From: Phoronis australis
Lineage: Eukaryota > Phoronida > Phoronidae
Length of the DNA stretch: 64,000 bases
Direction: 5' to 3'
Assembly (NCBI GenBank): GCA_002633005.1
Contig: NMRA01000750.1
Location: 38,647 to 102,646, forward strand
The notes beneath the pieces were generated by a model that saw only the letters and a program-made list of their open reading frames with translations, ran no database searches and was not told the DNA's origin. Below, piece after piece: positions 1 through 12,700 of this stretch. Numbering within the stretch: position 1 is the first letter of the stretch; the number at the start of each line of letters is the position of its first letter. The translations under genes and the position numbers were made by a program.

Positions 1-663
1 ATTGAGGAGTCCATGATACTGTCAGCAATAAACACATTTCAAATTGACATTGTTAAATACTGATTGGTGTTGATTGTGTTTTCTGTTTAGACATTTTAGC
101 ATGGATTATTAGTGCCCTCTGTGGTCTTGGGAGTATGACAAACACCCATTCATCTTGAGCTTGGTGACTCACTCTCAGTTGGTCTTTGTCTGTGATTGGT
201 TATTACTAATGATAATATAACATTACATAACCCATTTATGTATCTAGCAGTTAACTACTGTCTGGTATATTTGCCCAGCTATTGAACTGTTAATTGGCTT
301 AAATGTCACTAATGGGCTAATTTCATCCTGTCTTCCTCCAGATTGTATAGGTATCTGTGGTTGGTAGGTAGGCAGATTTTGGATGAGGTATCTTGTAGGG
401 ATTGTTCTGCTTATTAGGGTAAAACCCGTATATCTTTAAACTTTTGCTTTATTGAAATTTATTTGAATCAATAAAGGTCAGGCTAACTAGTTTCGTAGTT
501 ACAGGAATAGAATGAGAATTCTCACCAAGGTTCTTTGAATTGTAACATTTATCATGTTTGTGTATTTTCCATGCTGTCTTACCCAGAAGTCACAACCCAG
601 GTTTTAATGACTACAGGAACTAAATGAGGCCAGCTCAGTTGAATGTATTGTTTGATTTTCCAG
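1..663 (+). other. APC intron (3' part); no gene seen
   Basis: AT-rich sequence ending in a pyrimidine tract and an AG acceptor at 662-663. No coding signal or recognisable repeat was seen. The next upstream APC exon must lie outside the window, because the first visible exon starts with one base of a split codon. Confidence 0.75.
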
Positions 664-772
664 AAACTCCATATTATGGGATATTGAACAAGAAAATAAG
701 CAGCGAAAACGATTCTTCGATCAACTTGATGTTCTGACGAATAAACTGGAGAATTTGCAGCTCACAGACGAA
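664..772 (+). CDS. APC: APC exon a (coiled-coil segment)
   Basis: 109 bp between the acceptor ttttccag and the donor gtaagt. It carries one leading base plus 36 codons beginning NSILWDIEQENKQRKRF. It aligns with the human LLADLDKEEKEKDWYYAQL region. Human APC has a coding exon of the same length and phase here (c.423-531), which supports the boundaries. Confidence 0.9.
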
Positions 773-3700
773 GTAAGTTTTTTACAATTTGCTGTTTTGT
801 TCTTTAGCTGTGGCAGCGTTGTATACCATTGCTTGCAAAACTTGAATATTCTGGACTTCTATGTCTTCATTTGCTGGCCCTTTGTTGTTTTGCACATTTT
901 GCAGAAATTCTGTTTTCCTTCTCTAATTTAGATTAAATGGCACAGACATGAGGTTTTTCCACATTCCAGAAGCTAAAAAGGTTTTGTTTAACACTAATCA
1001 AAATCTTGATGCTTGCTTGTGTTTGCTCTCTTAGCTCCTAAAAGCTCCAGCAGTTGGTCCCCCCGTAACACAACGTATTTGATAACGTACAGTTTCATGA
1101 GTAACGATTTGTTTTTATCGCTGTTTCAAGCAGATCAAGCCATGCTAATAATACTAACCACTGTCTCTGAATTGCACCCCTTGGTTCACTTTTCTTGATA
1201 ATCATAACCAATCGATGTTGTTTCAATTTCATTCTTGCGATTTTTTTCTCATTACGTTATCTGCTCTTTTTCTGTTTGCGTGCATCATTTGATTACGTTG
1301 GTCATGCATGATGGAAAATCGCCTTTCTATCTCGGCGTCTTAGTATGTCAGAAAGGCTCGATGCAGTCATGATGTGATAAAGATTAGTCTGGACAAGTCT
1401 GTTTTGTTCGATTAGCAATCGCATTACTAGTTGTCTGCATTGGTCTTAGCGTTCAAAAATGACATTTCGTTTCAAATTGGCATTCCTGAACTGGTTTCAC
1501 AAAATGATACTTTGACGTAATGTTTGGATTGACTAAAATGCTGGCATTTTTGCTAGCACTTCTGCTAGTTGCAAGAACGCCAGCAGTGTGAAGTAGTGTT
1601 CACCATAACTAAACATCCAAACGTGTCGGAAGCGCAAAAACATTTAACAAATGCATTCGAATGTGCCAAGGGCCTTTCAAGTGTATCACAAGTGCTGGCA
1701 AGAAGATTGTAGCGACGCGTTAACAACAGCTGATGGAGAATGCTGTGATGGGTCACTTTTACCGGTGTTTTCTCTAGAACTTTGGTAGGGAAGCCACTTA
1801 CTTTAAAGGACACACTTATTTGTCATCGCGTTACTCAGTGGATGGCTATGAGTGATTGTGTTTTGACATCAGTTTTCACTTAAAAAATGATCGTGGTGGT
1901 GAGTGAAACTGCTGTCGTTTTCGTCTTCCATGTGAATCTAGTATAAAGTCTCACCCAAACACAGAGTTATCCCAGAACAACTAGTGCAACCCCCCTATCC
2001 CCCCACACACACACATTCGATAAGTAGGGCAAGGCTTAATTTTTCACTCTGCATGACAATGGACAGCTAATCCATATATGGCATGCCAAAAAGGCCCGTC
2101 TGTATGTAACCACAGCAGATAATTACGTCTACCTTGCCTCAGGTTTGTGGTCAGACAGCCATTAGAAGTGGCCCAAAAAGTTACCCTAGAACAAGTAACA
2201 TGTTCTAGGGTAAGTCTTTGTGTGGACATCACTTTAGTATTGCCTTGTGTAGCAGATCAATTTGTCATGCTTCAGTGACACTAGTGTTTGTTAGGTACAG
2301 CCTCCATCCACGTTTGCTTTGATCTGATTAGTAGCAGAATCAGCTGCTATTTCTAGACAATGTGCATTGTCTACCTGTGTATGGATGAAGTCCATCTTCC
2401 ATGGTGGCTTGTGTTGAGGACAGGTGGCTTGGTCTTGTTCAGTTGAGGCTTTGTGGATGGCTTTCTTGGAATATGTGGCAGCAGAAGGACATCAATAGTG
2501 GAGTGACACCGTGTAAGAGTTCAGTCATTTTATGTCTATATAGCTCTCATTATAGTAATGAACTGATTCAAAGTCCACTTTGTGTTTTTTGTTATGGGCC
2601 AGAAACTTTAGTCAATTGAATGCTGTTAAGATTTTTGAGGTTATTTTGTATGTTTCTCGGTTTTTTTTGGTGGATTTTTATAATTTTAGCTTCTACGAAA
2701 AATGTCAATTAAGTTGTTTAAATACAATGCTTTTCAGTGCTTTTTTATCACAAACATTTAAAAAGGGATTTTGCAAAAACATTATCTTGCCTTCCTTTGG
2801 CACATATTATTATGATTTCAGTTTATATGGGAGTTACAAATGTATATGTGTTGCAATTTATGATAGCTTTGATCTTCTGTTGTAACATGTTATCTCTGTG
2901 CCTCTATTGAGGCCTCAGTTGAGACGGACTGACAGTGGTTGTGATTCACAACTGTCTGAGAAATCATTAATCCGTCTGCCACAGCATTGATAATGATTGT
3001 TCTCATTTTGTCCGTCTGCCCGTTATTACAATGGCCTGAGTTTGCTTTTATGATGTTTTTTGGAACAGTTATTGTTCTGTAGTGCGAGTGAAACATAAGA
3101 CTTTGCTGTTGTCTCTTCACGCCCTCTTCGTGTTTAAAGTACACATATTGGCAACAAGCCAGATATTTAATCATGGCAACAAATTAAATGTGGCGGCTAC
3201 TTAAATATGCGTTGCTCGTTATTCGATGCTAAATCGTTTCCCAAAACAAACACTTAAAGTTGACATGTGGTCTAAGAGGAATTACAGTTTAGGTGAAGTT
3301 TCAAATTAAAAATGCAATTAATTGTTCTCTCAAAACCATGAAAAACTGAATACACTTTGATTTGAAAAGTAACCATTTGGATCTATCAAATGTTGGCTGG
3401 TTGTTGTGTTTGTTAATAATTTCTCTTTGTGTCTTTGTTCTTCTAACACGCGTATTACCTGGGCAATCAGTGCAGACAAGAAGTTCTTTAGGCAATACCA
3501 ACTGATGAAGAATCATACCTGAATAAATACCAATACGTCTTGTCTCCTCTGGTCATTGCGCACCCAACAACAACAGTGCCAAAATCAAAATTAGCAACCC
3601 AAGACAATACCTACCCAAAATAGGATTACAAACTTTCATTTTCATGCTAGACAAGACCCTCAGGCTCTCCGCAGGTGATGGTTGAGATGCGTTGCTGACT

Positions 3701-6700
3701 TGGGTACTGTGTCCCTTAAGGTTATCTTGAGTGGGTAAATTACAGTTATAGGAGTAGCTTTCCAGCAAAATAGTGAAGAGCAATAGAAGTGTTTTGTACT
3801 TTCTGTTTTTAAAGTTACTGAATCCTAGTTTTTCACTTTTTTCATTGCATTTGAATTGTTCGGAATTGAAATTAGGCAAGATTTTACGAGTTTTCACAGT
3901 TTTGAAATTTTTATCAAACATGTTGAGGTCACTGGCATTCGACTGGTATTGTTTTATAACTATTCTGGGGTCATTGATTAAACTTTCCGCGATCATTGTT
4001 GAGAGATTCCATGGACATGTGCCTTTGGGGTTTTTTTGCTCGTGGATCATAAGGTATGACTTGTGTTGAAGTATAATAAGTAATAAATATTTCTTTTGAT
4101 GTGAATTTAACTGTCTTATTGACCAAGTACTGGCAGTGCTAGCGCAACAATTCATGGCAACTTTCAAATCATTTTTATAGCTTTGTAAATAGCTGATTTC
4201 GATTCAGTGAGATCAATGTGTAATGCCTACGCTGCTTGATAAGGTTATTTGTACGAATAGCCTTTGGGTCAAGGTTGATTCCGTTTCATTTCAAATTTCC
4301 GTTTTCCTCATTCATTTGGGAGGGCAGGTTCGGAAACCCGCGTGATGGTCTCCTTGATATCTGCGAACAATTCAGTCAGTGCCACACAGTGCATAATGGT
4401 TATTGTTGTCCCTCGTGTGTCCGTTTGTTCTTCAGGACACTCAATAGTGAATATTGTGACCAGCATTCTCTTATTGTTTTGTTAATTGATCCAAGAACTG
4501 ACTCCAGTAATTAGCAATACGGTGTTATTGTTTCCGCTTTATCACCTCCTTTACTTGAGGTCCCTGAAATATTTTTGGCGTCCACTTGTGTGATAGTATT
4601 GCCCTCATTGACATTGCACTGGCAAGACGGGGCAATGCTGAAAAGGGTAAGGAGTCCAGTCGGTGTTTTTCCTGCAAGGCAGTTGTTTTGCTTCAAATAA
4701 CAACTACTTCCCCTCCAAATATAGGACCCATGGAAAATTTGCAACATATAGAATCATTTCCGGATAAAAATTTGGCTGACTTGAAGAAATTCGGGGCAGC
4801 TTGTTTTTGACTGGATGGTGGTTTGTTGACTTTCATTGTTATGTTTAGGTGTTGCAATTCAGACTGGAAATTCCTTTTTGTTCAGGTTGAGATGCCATAA
4901 CTATGAATCATAAACATTCATATCTCTCTACAACTTGTAGCCGTTATTCAATGTACCACTTATCTTAAGTGAAGAAATATTGAAGACCAGTGCATCTTCT
5001 TATATTACAATACTCTGCTTGTCTATGTGCAGAATGAAAGTGCTCTTATTACTATGTTAATTTATATGTTAATCTTGTTTGCTAAGATAAATAGGTTTTT
5101 CCAAGTCAATGTGCATCAGGAAATTAACTATGGAAAAAATGCTAATTATTTTCTTCCTTGCTTGCCTTTTCTGCGAGTGTGTGTGTCACCACTTTACTCG
5201 TTATTTCGTATCCTCAGGGTGTGTTTGGCAAAAGTATGCGAAATTCCCTAAAGGCTGTTTCGTGCGTACATAACTGCGGTAGTAGGACAGTATCTATGAA
5301 AGCAGCATTGGTTGTTAACAGACACCAAAGTAATCATAGTTTGACGCATCGCTCATTGAACTTATCTGAAAATGTTACGCAGTCATAATTTTTTTAATTT
5401 GAAGTATCGTATGCTGTTGGATGATGAAGTGAAGTGCTTATTGTCGTTGTGGAAGAGTGAATATTCGAACAAAGTACTGTTCATGCCGCATCGATGCATT
5501 CCAAGATGGAAATTAAGCGCTCCTATGGACTGACGTTCCCAAAAACGTCCACGCTTGAACATTGGTGGGAAAGGAGCTTGAAGCAAAGACAACAACACTG
5601 CTGATACTATTTGACAATTAGTTCATCATTTTACTTCTAAGCTCTTTGCATGGAATTAAGGAGGGACTAAACTTTTTTGATGATGGCCAAATTGGTCAAC
5701 AAAATGATCTATTTTTTAACTTCTATCAAAAATGGTTTTTAATTTGTTGCCTGTGGTGTACCAAAAGCTCATGATGGTATGAAAGATATATGGTGATCTA
5801 CACTCCATGATAGCTGGGTCCAGTCTGTTCTCTAATGTGAATTCCCTCAGCGGAACTCTAGTCTCGAGTCCTCTGTTATCTGTGAGGCCATTAATGGGCT
5901 GAGATCAATAGTGCATTATAGGAATTTATGATGTATGGCACATATTGATTCACACACTGCAGACGGACAGTCACGCATGGCACTGACTGCTGGAGACCTT
6001 CTGATGAGGCATGCGTGTGCTGTTGGTGAAGTCTGTCACAACTGAGAGTGTGCCGTTGATGGATACATTGGAAAAAACAAGTGGTTAGGGATAATGACCG
6101 CATGTTTCCAACCAGAACTGGAGTTCTGAAACTTCTGCAGAGTATTATTTTGTATGTCTGTCAATACTAGCAAGCTTCGTTAAATCAGCCACTTGATTGT
6201 CCAGAGACTCTTGGTTGTCATAATATCTTTCTGTCTACAACTACTGGTATGTATTAACCTGAAGTTGTGATAAATATTATGTTTGACTCAAAACATTTTG
6301 AAAACATGGGCTTCAATCACTGTCTGATACTTTGCAATTCAATGTTTACGAAATCTGACTCGTGTTTGGATATCCCTGCTTGAACAACTGGTGATATTGC
6401 ACTAATACATCCTACATCCCAGACAGAAATTAGCATGTATGTCATCAAATGTATCTTTCGAGGTTTCACTAGAACTCCTGGTTTTCATTGATGCCCATCT
6501 GTGTTCCAGTCTTTTGGACTAAATATCACAGCGCCCTCTCTGGCTCTGTGTTTTTTACCCACAATGCTATACGTCCCTTGGGCATTGCCCCTCAGTTATA
6601 TACTGCTGCAATGCCAACCACCATTTTACGTCAAAAGTGATTCACCAATTGTCACTCCAATGCAAATTAAATTTTGCCAATAAAGTTGTTCTTTTCAAGT

Positions 6701-9700
6701 GAGTTGTAATGGTGACATAAACAATTTCCTGCACAATTGTTCGTTATTTCGTTATTTGTCTGACTTGGATCGCATTATGTTGGAGCTTAACCATTTGAAA
6801 GCTTGATCAATCATACAATGCGTTTTTCTACCTCATTTATTTAGGAGAGTTGAATTCGAGATGTGAATAGATTTGCATTGTCTTGGTCTTCAGCTGATAG
6901 TATTACTTTGAATATAATTCTGAGTGAAAACATTTATGTATCTGTCGCATCAATCCTGGCAACTTTTTGTAAGGGAGCTGATCGTGTTACTTTGAGTATA
7001 ATTGCTAGTGAAAACAGCGTTTATTCAGCTATCACACCAGTTCTGACATCTTTTTATACGGGAGCTGGTAGTATTACTTTGAATATAATTGTGAGTGAAA
7101 ACATCATTTAGTCCTCTGTCACAGGAGCCTTGACATCTTTTTGTGAGGGAACTGATAGTATTACTTTAGAAATAACTGTGAGTGAAAACAGTGTTTATAT
7201 AGCCGCCATGCCACTTCTGACATTTTTTGCCAGGGAGCTCATTGAACTTCAAAATCAGTAAGTAACCATTTGGGCCTTACATAGACTTGTTATGTAATTT
7301 CTGTTTGGCCTTGTGCACAGTTTCAAACCATTCACAAGATAGTGACAAGATGAGTTTTATTGATTTTCGAGTCAACTAATCCTGAACCCAAGCCCATTTA
7401 ATGGACAGCCTCTTTGATTGGATAAATATTGAGCAAAGGGCTCCTTAGTCGATTTTTACTATCTTTCAATTCCAAGGCCGACAGATTGAGTTATTTTTGC
7501 TAATTTTCTTAGTTTACGTCGTACAAGTGCAGGATCAAGTTTTCTCTAAGCTCTTACGCCAAGTCGTAGCAAAGAGAGGTGTAAATACATGGCGGTGACT
7601 TTGCTTTTGAAAAGGACAACATTCAGCCTTTGACCACATCAACATTTCAATGAATTTTGTGTTGGAAGCAAGACACAACAATCTTAGGTATGACTGGACG
7701 TAAACCCTCTTACAAAATGGCCCCCTGTTCGTGGCCGCAGTTGATTTTGACACTAAAGTACTTTAATTTGTATGTGCTGTACAATTCTTCTTAAGTTTTT
7801 GCTCGACTTGAAATATTCTCTTGTTGCATTTATACCAAGATCATTTTTAAACAAAGTCTTACTACATTTTCCCTGTTGGTCTAATTAGTAGATTCGGAAC
7901 TGCTTACTGAGTGACTAGATACCTCTGTTGGCAGTAATTGTGACCACGTCCTTTTTGAAGTAACGCACACACATCTGCATGCAGTGAGGTGAAGATTATT
8001 TCTGTATCACACTGGCTCATAGCTGGTCTGGGGAAGGTGTACACCTGCTGCGCTTTATCTTACCTGGTCTCTGGTTACCATGGTGATGTAGTGGGTCTTG
8101 CTACTGGTGATGGTTCACGATCTACGTGCCTAATAGTACAGAAATAAAAGTGCTTTCTGCTTGTCATTTATGAAGCATGGGTGTATTGCCCAAGACACAG
8201 TTTTGATGAGTTGTAGGACTTCTAGGTTCTAAAGATATCAAAACTTATCCGTTTCATTTCTTGGTTACCTTTGATGAAAGTACCAGTAGTTTGGACTCAA
8301 TTCTCAAGTATACATAGGGCATCTTCCCCTGCTAGTGAACAGCCTCATGTACTGTTTTCATGAACCCCAGGGAATTGAAGTAAATAAATAGGTTGGATGG
8401 TGTGTCCGTTGGATCTCCCTGCAATGAGTGGTGAACACTATAATTATTCTCAAGGATTTTTTATAAGATAGGGTTTGTCATGTCCAGGCTCCACATAGTT
8501 TCATTTTTAAGGCAATGTCACTGAGGCCATTATTGGTACTATCTTAAAAATGGGAAAACAGCCGAGTGGGCAGACTAAGTATTGTACAATATAAGTAAGA
8601 ACTCTGTACAGTGTTGCGGTCGAGCTATGTTTTTGCCTGTCCCCAGCCTGTTTAATCGAGATGTTAACCTCAGATATCCTGAGATTGGGATGACTAACCC
8701 CTTATTAAGGTTAAAAAAACATTTCGGTTGACAGTTCACTGTTAGTACATGAAGTAAGTTATGCTAAAATCTCTTTGTGACATTGAATCCAAGTTTAGGG
8801 AATAGAGCAGCTATCTAGCGGACCTAGCTTTTCAGCCCTACTAGTAGGTAACTACTCTATTACCCGTACTGTGTACTGGTGCCAGCTATGAACATTCATT
8901 CTGAATCCTAGTTCATTTGCCTCGGTATTGTTTTCTGTGAACAGTCGTCAGGTTTAGTGAGCGATAACTTACTGGATGATCATTGATTTTGGATATTTCC
9001 TGTGTACTAAAAAATATATCATTGACAAAATATCACGTGTCGATATTTGGCCTTCCTTTGTTTTTCACTTTCATGGTTGCACAAAATACTACATTTCACC
9101 ATCAATCTGCTGTGTATTTTTGTTTGCGCAGTCGATGCTGATTCAAAGACCTCCACCAGGTGGTGATCCATGGCATTGATTTCTAGAATGAACACGCTTA
9201 ATGCATTTTACTGCTGCTTGTGTTTTTGCTGTCTTAGATATTGATTCTATGTCTGAAACTTCAACATCCTTCCCCACCTCTGTCATCTGGAGTGTGTGCT
9301 TTGCTAATGAGAGTCCAGACTGTAATTGAATTAAAACCAGTGTCAGGTCCTATCCTTTCAATGAGGTTTTGTCTGCAGCAGGAGAAATATCTTCCCCTAT
9401 CAGTGTCCCTGGTACTCTGCTTTGCACCAAATGACCTTACCGCAGTGTCCACTAAAGAGGTCACTGTTAGTCTTGTAATGCTCATCCTCTGGTTTGACAG
9501 GGCAACATTCTTGATGATGCCAGTGACCTCATAGAAGGCTCATTTCTCAACTCCTTATCCTATTTCTAATGTTTTGGTAAGATGTCAGTTTCTTATGTGA
9601 GAAGCTACTTAAGTAGCATTTTTGGAAATGTGGGTTAACCACTGTTTGATTGGCAGTCTGTCATCTGATGACCTCTATGGATTCAAAAGTAATCGTGTAT

Positions 9701-12700
9701 GGTCTGGCTAAAGAATCAAACTAAGTAAAAATCATCTCAGACATATGTTTAAAGTTAATCTTTGTGAGTTACTTTTTAACTTGTTACAAAACAATAAAGA
9801 AGGTTGAGTTTTCAAGCAACGTTTTTGAGATTTCAGTTGAACATTCATATCAAGTAAAATTTGGTCTTGTCATTGATACCATTTGTTTGCTATTAATGTA
9901 TCTTTATTGTTTGCTAAATTTTGATAAAAATCACATTGGTCATCTGTTCCAATTCATGGTAGATAGGTCAAAAATCAAATTCTTGAAATGGGACTTGTTT
10001 ATTTATATCCAAGCAATACTTTCATTTAGTTGGCTTATTTCTATGAACACAGTAGCCAATAGGAAGTTGATGCTTGAATTTGTCCCTTATTTACACTCAT
10101 GATAGTTGCAGCTGGTTGGCTCATCTGCGTATGTGTAGACCTATACTAGCCATTGATTGGCTAGTGCTTGTTATTACTTTGCTCATTTGCATACATTAGT
10201 AGTCAGTGTCTGAATTTTTTTACTTATTTGTACTCATGGCATGTTTGGCCCATGCTTGCAGTTGGTTATCTCATTTGCATGTATGTACACAAGATGTTAG
10301 TTGGTCAGAGCTTATTATGACTGGGCTCATTTGCATACATTAGTAGCCAGTGCCTGAATTTGGTTGACTAATTTTCACCCATGAAATGTTTGTCTGATGC
10401 TTGCAGTTGATTGGCTCATTTGTGTGAATGTATGCAAGCCGTTAGTTGTCCAATGCTTATTATGATAGGACTCATTTGCATATATTAGTAGCCAAGGTGT
10501 GAATTTGGTTGGCTTATTTGCATCCCTGACGTTTGACCAGAGCTTGTAATTGGTTGGATCATTTTCATGTGTGTACACAAGCCATTGGCCAGTACTTATG
10601 ATGACTTGGCTCTTTTGCACAACCACTTTATCTTTTGCTTGCTTTTTGTGTTTCATTTGTGTGGGCGCTGCTAATTAGTATACCAATCACAGAGCCAAGC
10701 ACTTACTCTTTCCAGCTGGCTTGCTTCTTGGGACAATTTCTCTCTTATCAGTCCTATTGGTCTCCCATTACACAGCCCAATACACTGTAACTGGTTTCAG
10801 TGTATCTATACAGAACTGTTATTTGCATCATTTATTGGATTTCTAAGGATTACCTAACATAACTAGTCTGCAGATTGCCATCCTGTTACCTAACGGGAAG
10901 GTCTTGGCTGTTTACCCCTGATGATAGGGTTGATCATCTTTCCACTTGGAACCATTGGTTGTGTGACCAGTCACTGACCGTGTGTTGGGAATCTTAACAT
11001 TCCTGTGTTGGTGTTTGAGCCAGATCTGTTTTCATACTTAAGACTTGGACCAAGAGTCTGTAGGCTCATACCCACCTCGTTATTCTAAACAACCACTGCC
11101 TGTTTATTTCACTATGAGGATATGAGCATATTAGATTGGATATTTCGATTTTTGAGATTTTGGAGCAGGCGATTGCTTGAAATGGTAAGTGGTCATTTGT
11201 GGGATACGTGAGCTCAGTTGTGCTCAGACTCGTTTCATAGAATGCAGAGATACCCGATAACTGTCACTGGCATATGTGTTAAGCGTTTCTCATTTTGCTT
11301 CATTTTCTTTCTTCTGCAATTTCCTTTTCACTTTGAATTTTTCATTATCGAAGCTAAGGAATTGCATAAGTACTGCTGAGATGCAATTAGCTTGTAGCCA
11401 CAAGTTACAATTGCACAAGCTATTAGATTAGCCTACTAGCCTGTCTCATTGTCACTATGCCTACTAGCCTGTCTCATTGTCACCATGCCTACTAGCCTGT
11501 CTCATTGTCACCATGCCTACTAGCCTGTCTCATTGTCACCGTGCCTACTAGCCTGTCTCATTGTCACCGTGCCTACTAGCCTGTCTCATTGTCACCATTG
11601 CCTATGGTGCTACCTCAAGCTGTGTAATGTAGCATAATGTTCCATAGTTATACTCTCATACATTTCCATTACGGGAAGGCTTTAGCTACCAACTCTTGCT
11701 GGGCATTGTCAAGTAACATGTTCATGCAAGTATTGTATTAATTTACAGTCACTATCCTAATAAGTTTGTGATTTTAGTAAATTATTAATTACTACAAACT
11801 AATTGAGACTAAGTTTAGGTGTTCAGACTACGATGCGGTCTTGCTTCCTTTTTATTGGCATTTTTAGTTTCTTTAGAAAGTACTAGCTTGTAGCGAGAAA
11901 ATAGCAGCGTGTAACCTCTCTGGCAGGCAACTTGTTTCTCATGGTCTCGTGGTCATGCTTATGTTTGTTACTGCTGTTAGTAGGTATATGTATAACAGCC
12001 TATAGTTAGTAATATTTTAATGAGATAGGGTTATGTAGGACCCTGGAAAAGGACCAAATTTGACAAATTTTAGAATGTCATATCTCAGAAATTGCTGATC
12101 CAATTCATCTGAAACTTTCAGACAGCATAACTTATGCACTGCTCTCAAATGTTCGTAGGAAATGTTTTTAAAAATTTCCGTTTTTGCATGAGGGGCTGTC
12201 GAAAATAGGACTTATCATTTTTACACAAAAACGAAAAGTTACTTAAAAAGCATGCTCACATGATCCAATCAATAGCAGATTGGTATAAAGTCAACAATCA
12301 AATTCTACAGGCTTTTTACTTTCAGATTATACATTCTTTTACATACCAGCTAAAGTCTATAGTTCTGTAGATATTTGGCTACACCAACATGTGGATAAGG
12401 TCCTACATAACCTTAGACAGTAGCTAGCAACTCATGCTTCTGACACATTTTTGCTTGCTTCTCTTTCGCTAACCACTGACTAACTCCAGCTTGTTATTCG
12501 TTATTTTCACATCTAGTATGATCTTCAGATGGACATGTCAAGACGCCAACTTGAGTATGAGACAGAGCGGCTCCAGGAGCGAATGAAGAGTGAACTCGGT
12601 GCCGCAGAGCAGATCCAGCGACGCCATGAGGCCCGGTTAAAGAGGATACGTGCTATAGAGCAGGAGATGATCCGACTTCAGCAAAAACAGCGTGACCAGG

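Larger units (their letters stand above)
773..12516 (+). other. APC intron, 11.7 kb
   Basis: Large intron with no supported gene. It contains a perfect hairpin (2181-2213), four ~86-bp tandem units (6892-7240), a diverged ~145-bp tandem array (about 10040-10625), a 28-bp minisatellite (11432-11597) and a TIR element (12028-12413). Open frames such as 3553-4167 on the - strand have no recognisable domain and unremarkable composition, so I treat them as chance. Confidence 0.8.

Noticed and set aside
3553-4167. 204-codon minus-strand ORF with a hydrophobic C-terminus
   Set aside because: No recognisable domain; it lies in an APC intron, part of it belongs to a dispersed repeat, and the opposite strand is open too. 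Composition is typical of AT-rich non-coding DNA.
6863-7111. Small ORF with internal ~29-residue repeats
   Set aside because: Explained by an ~86-bp minisatellite in an APC intron; the frame breaks in the fourth unit.
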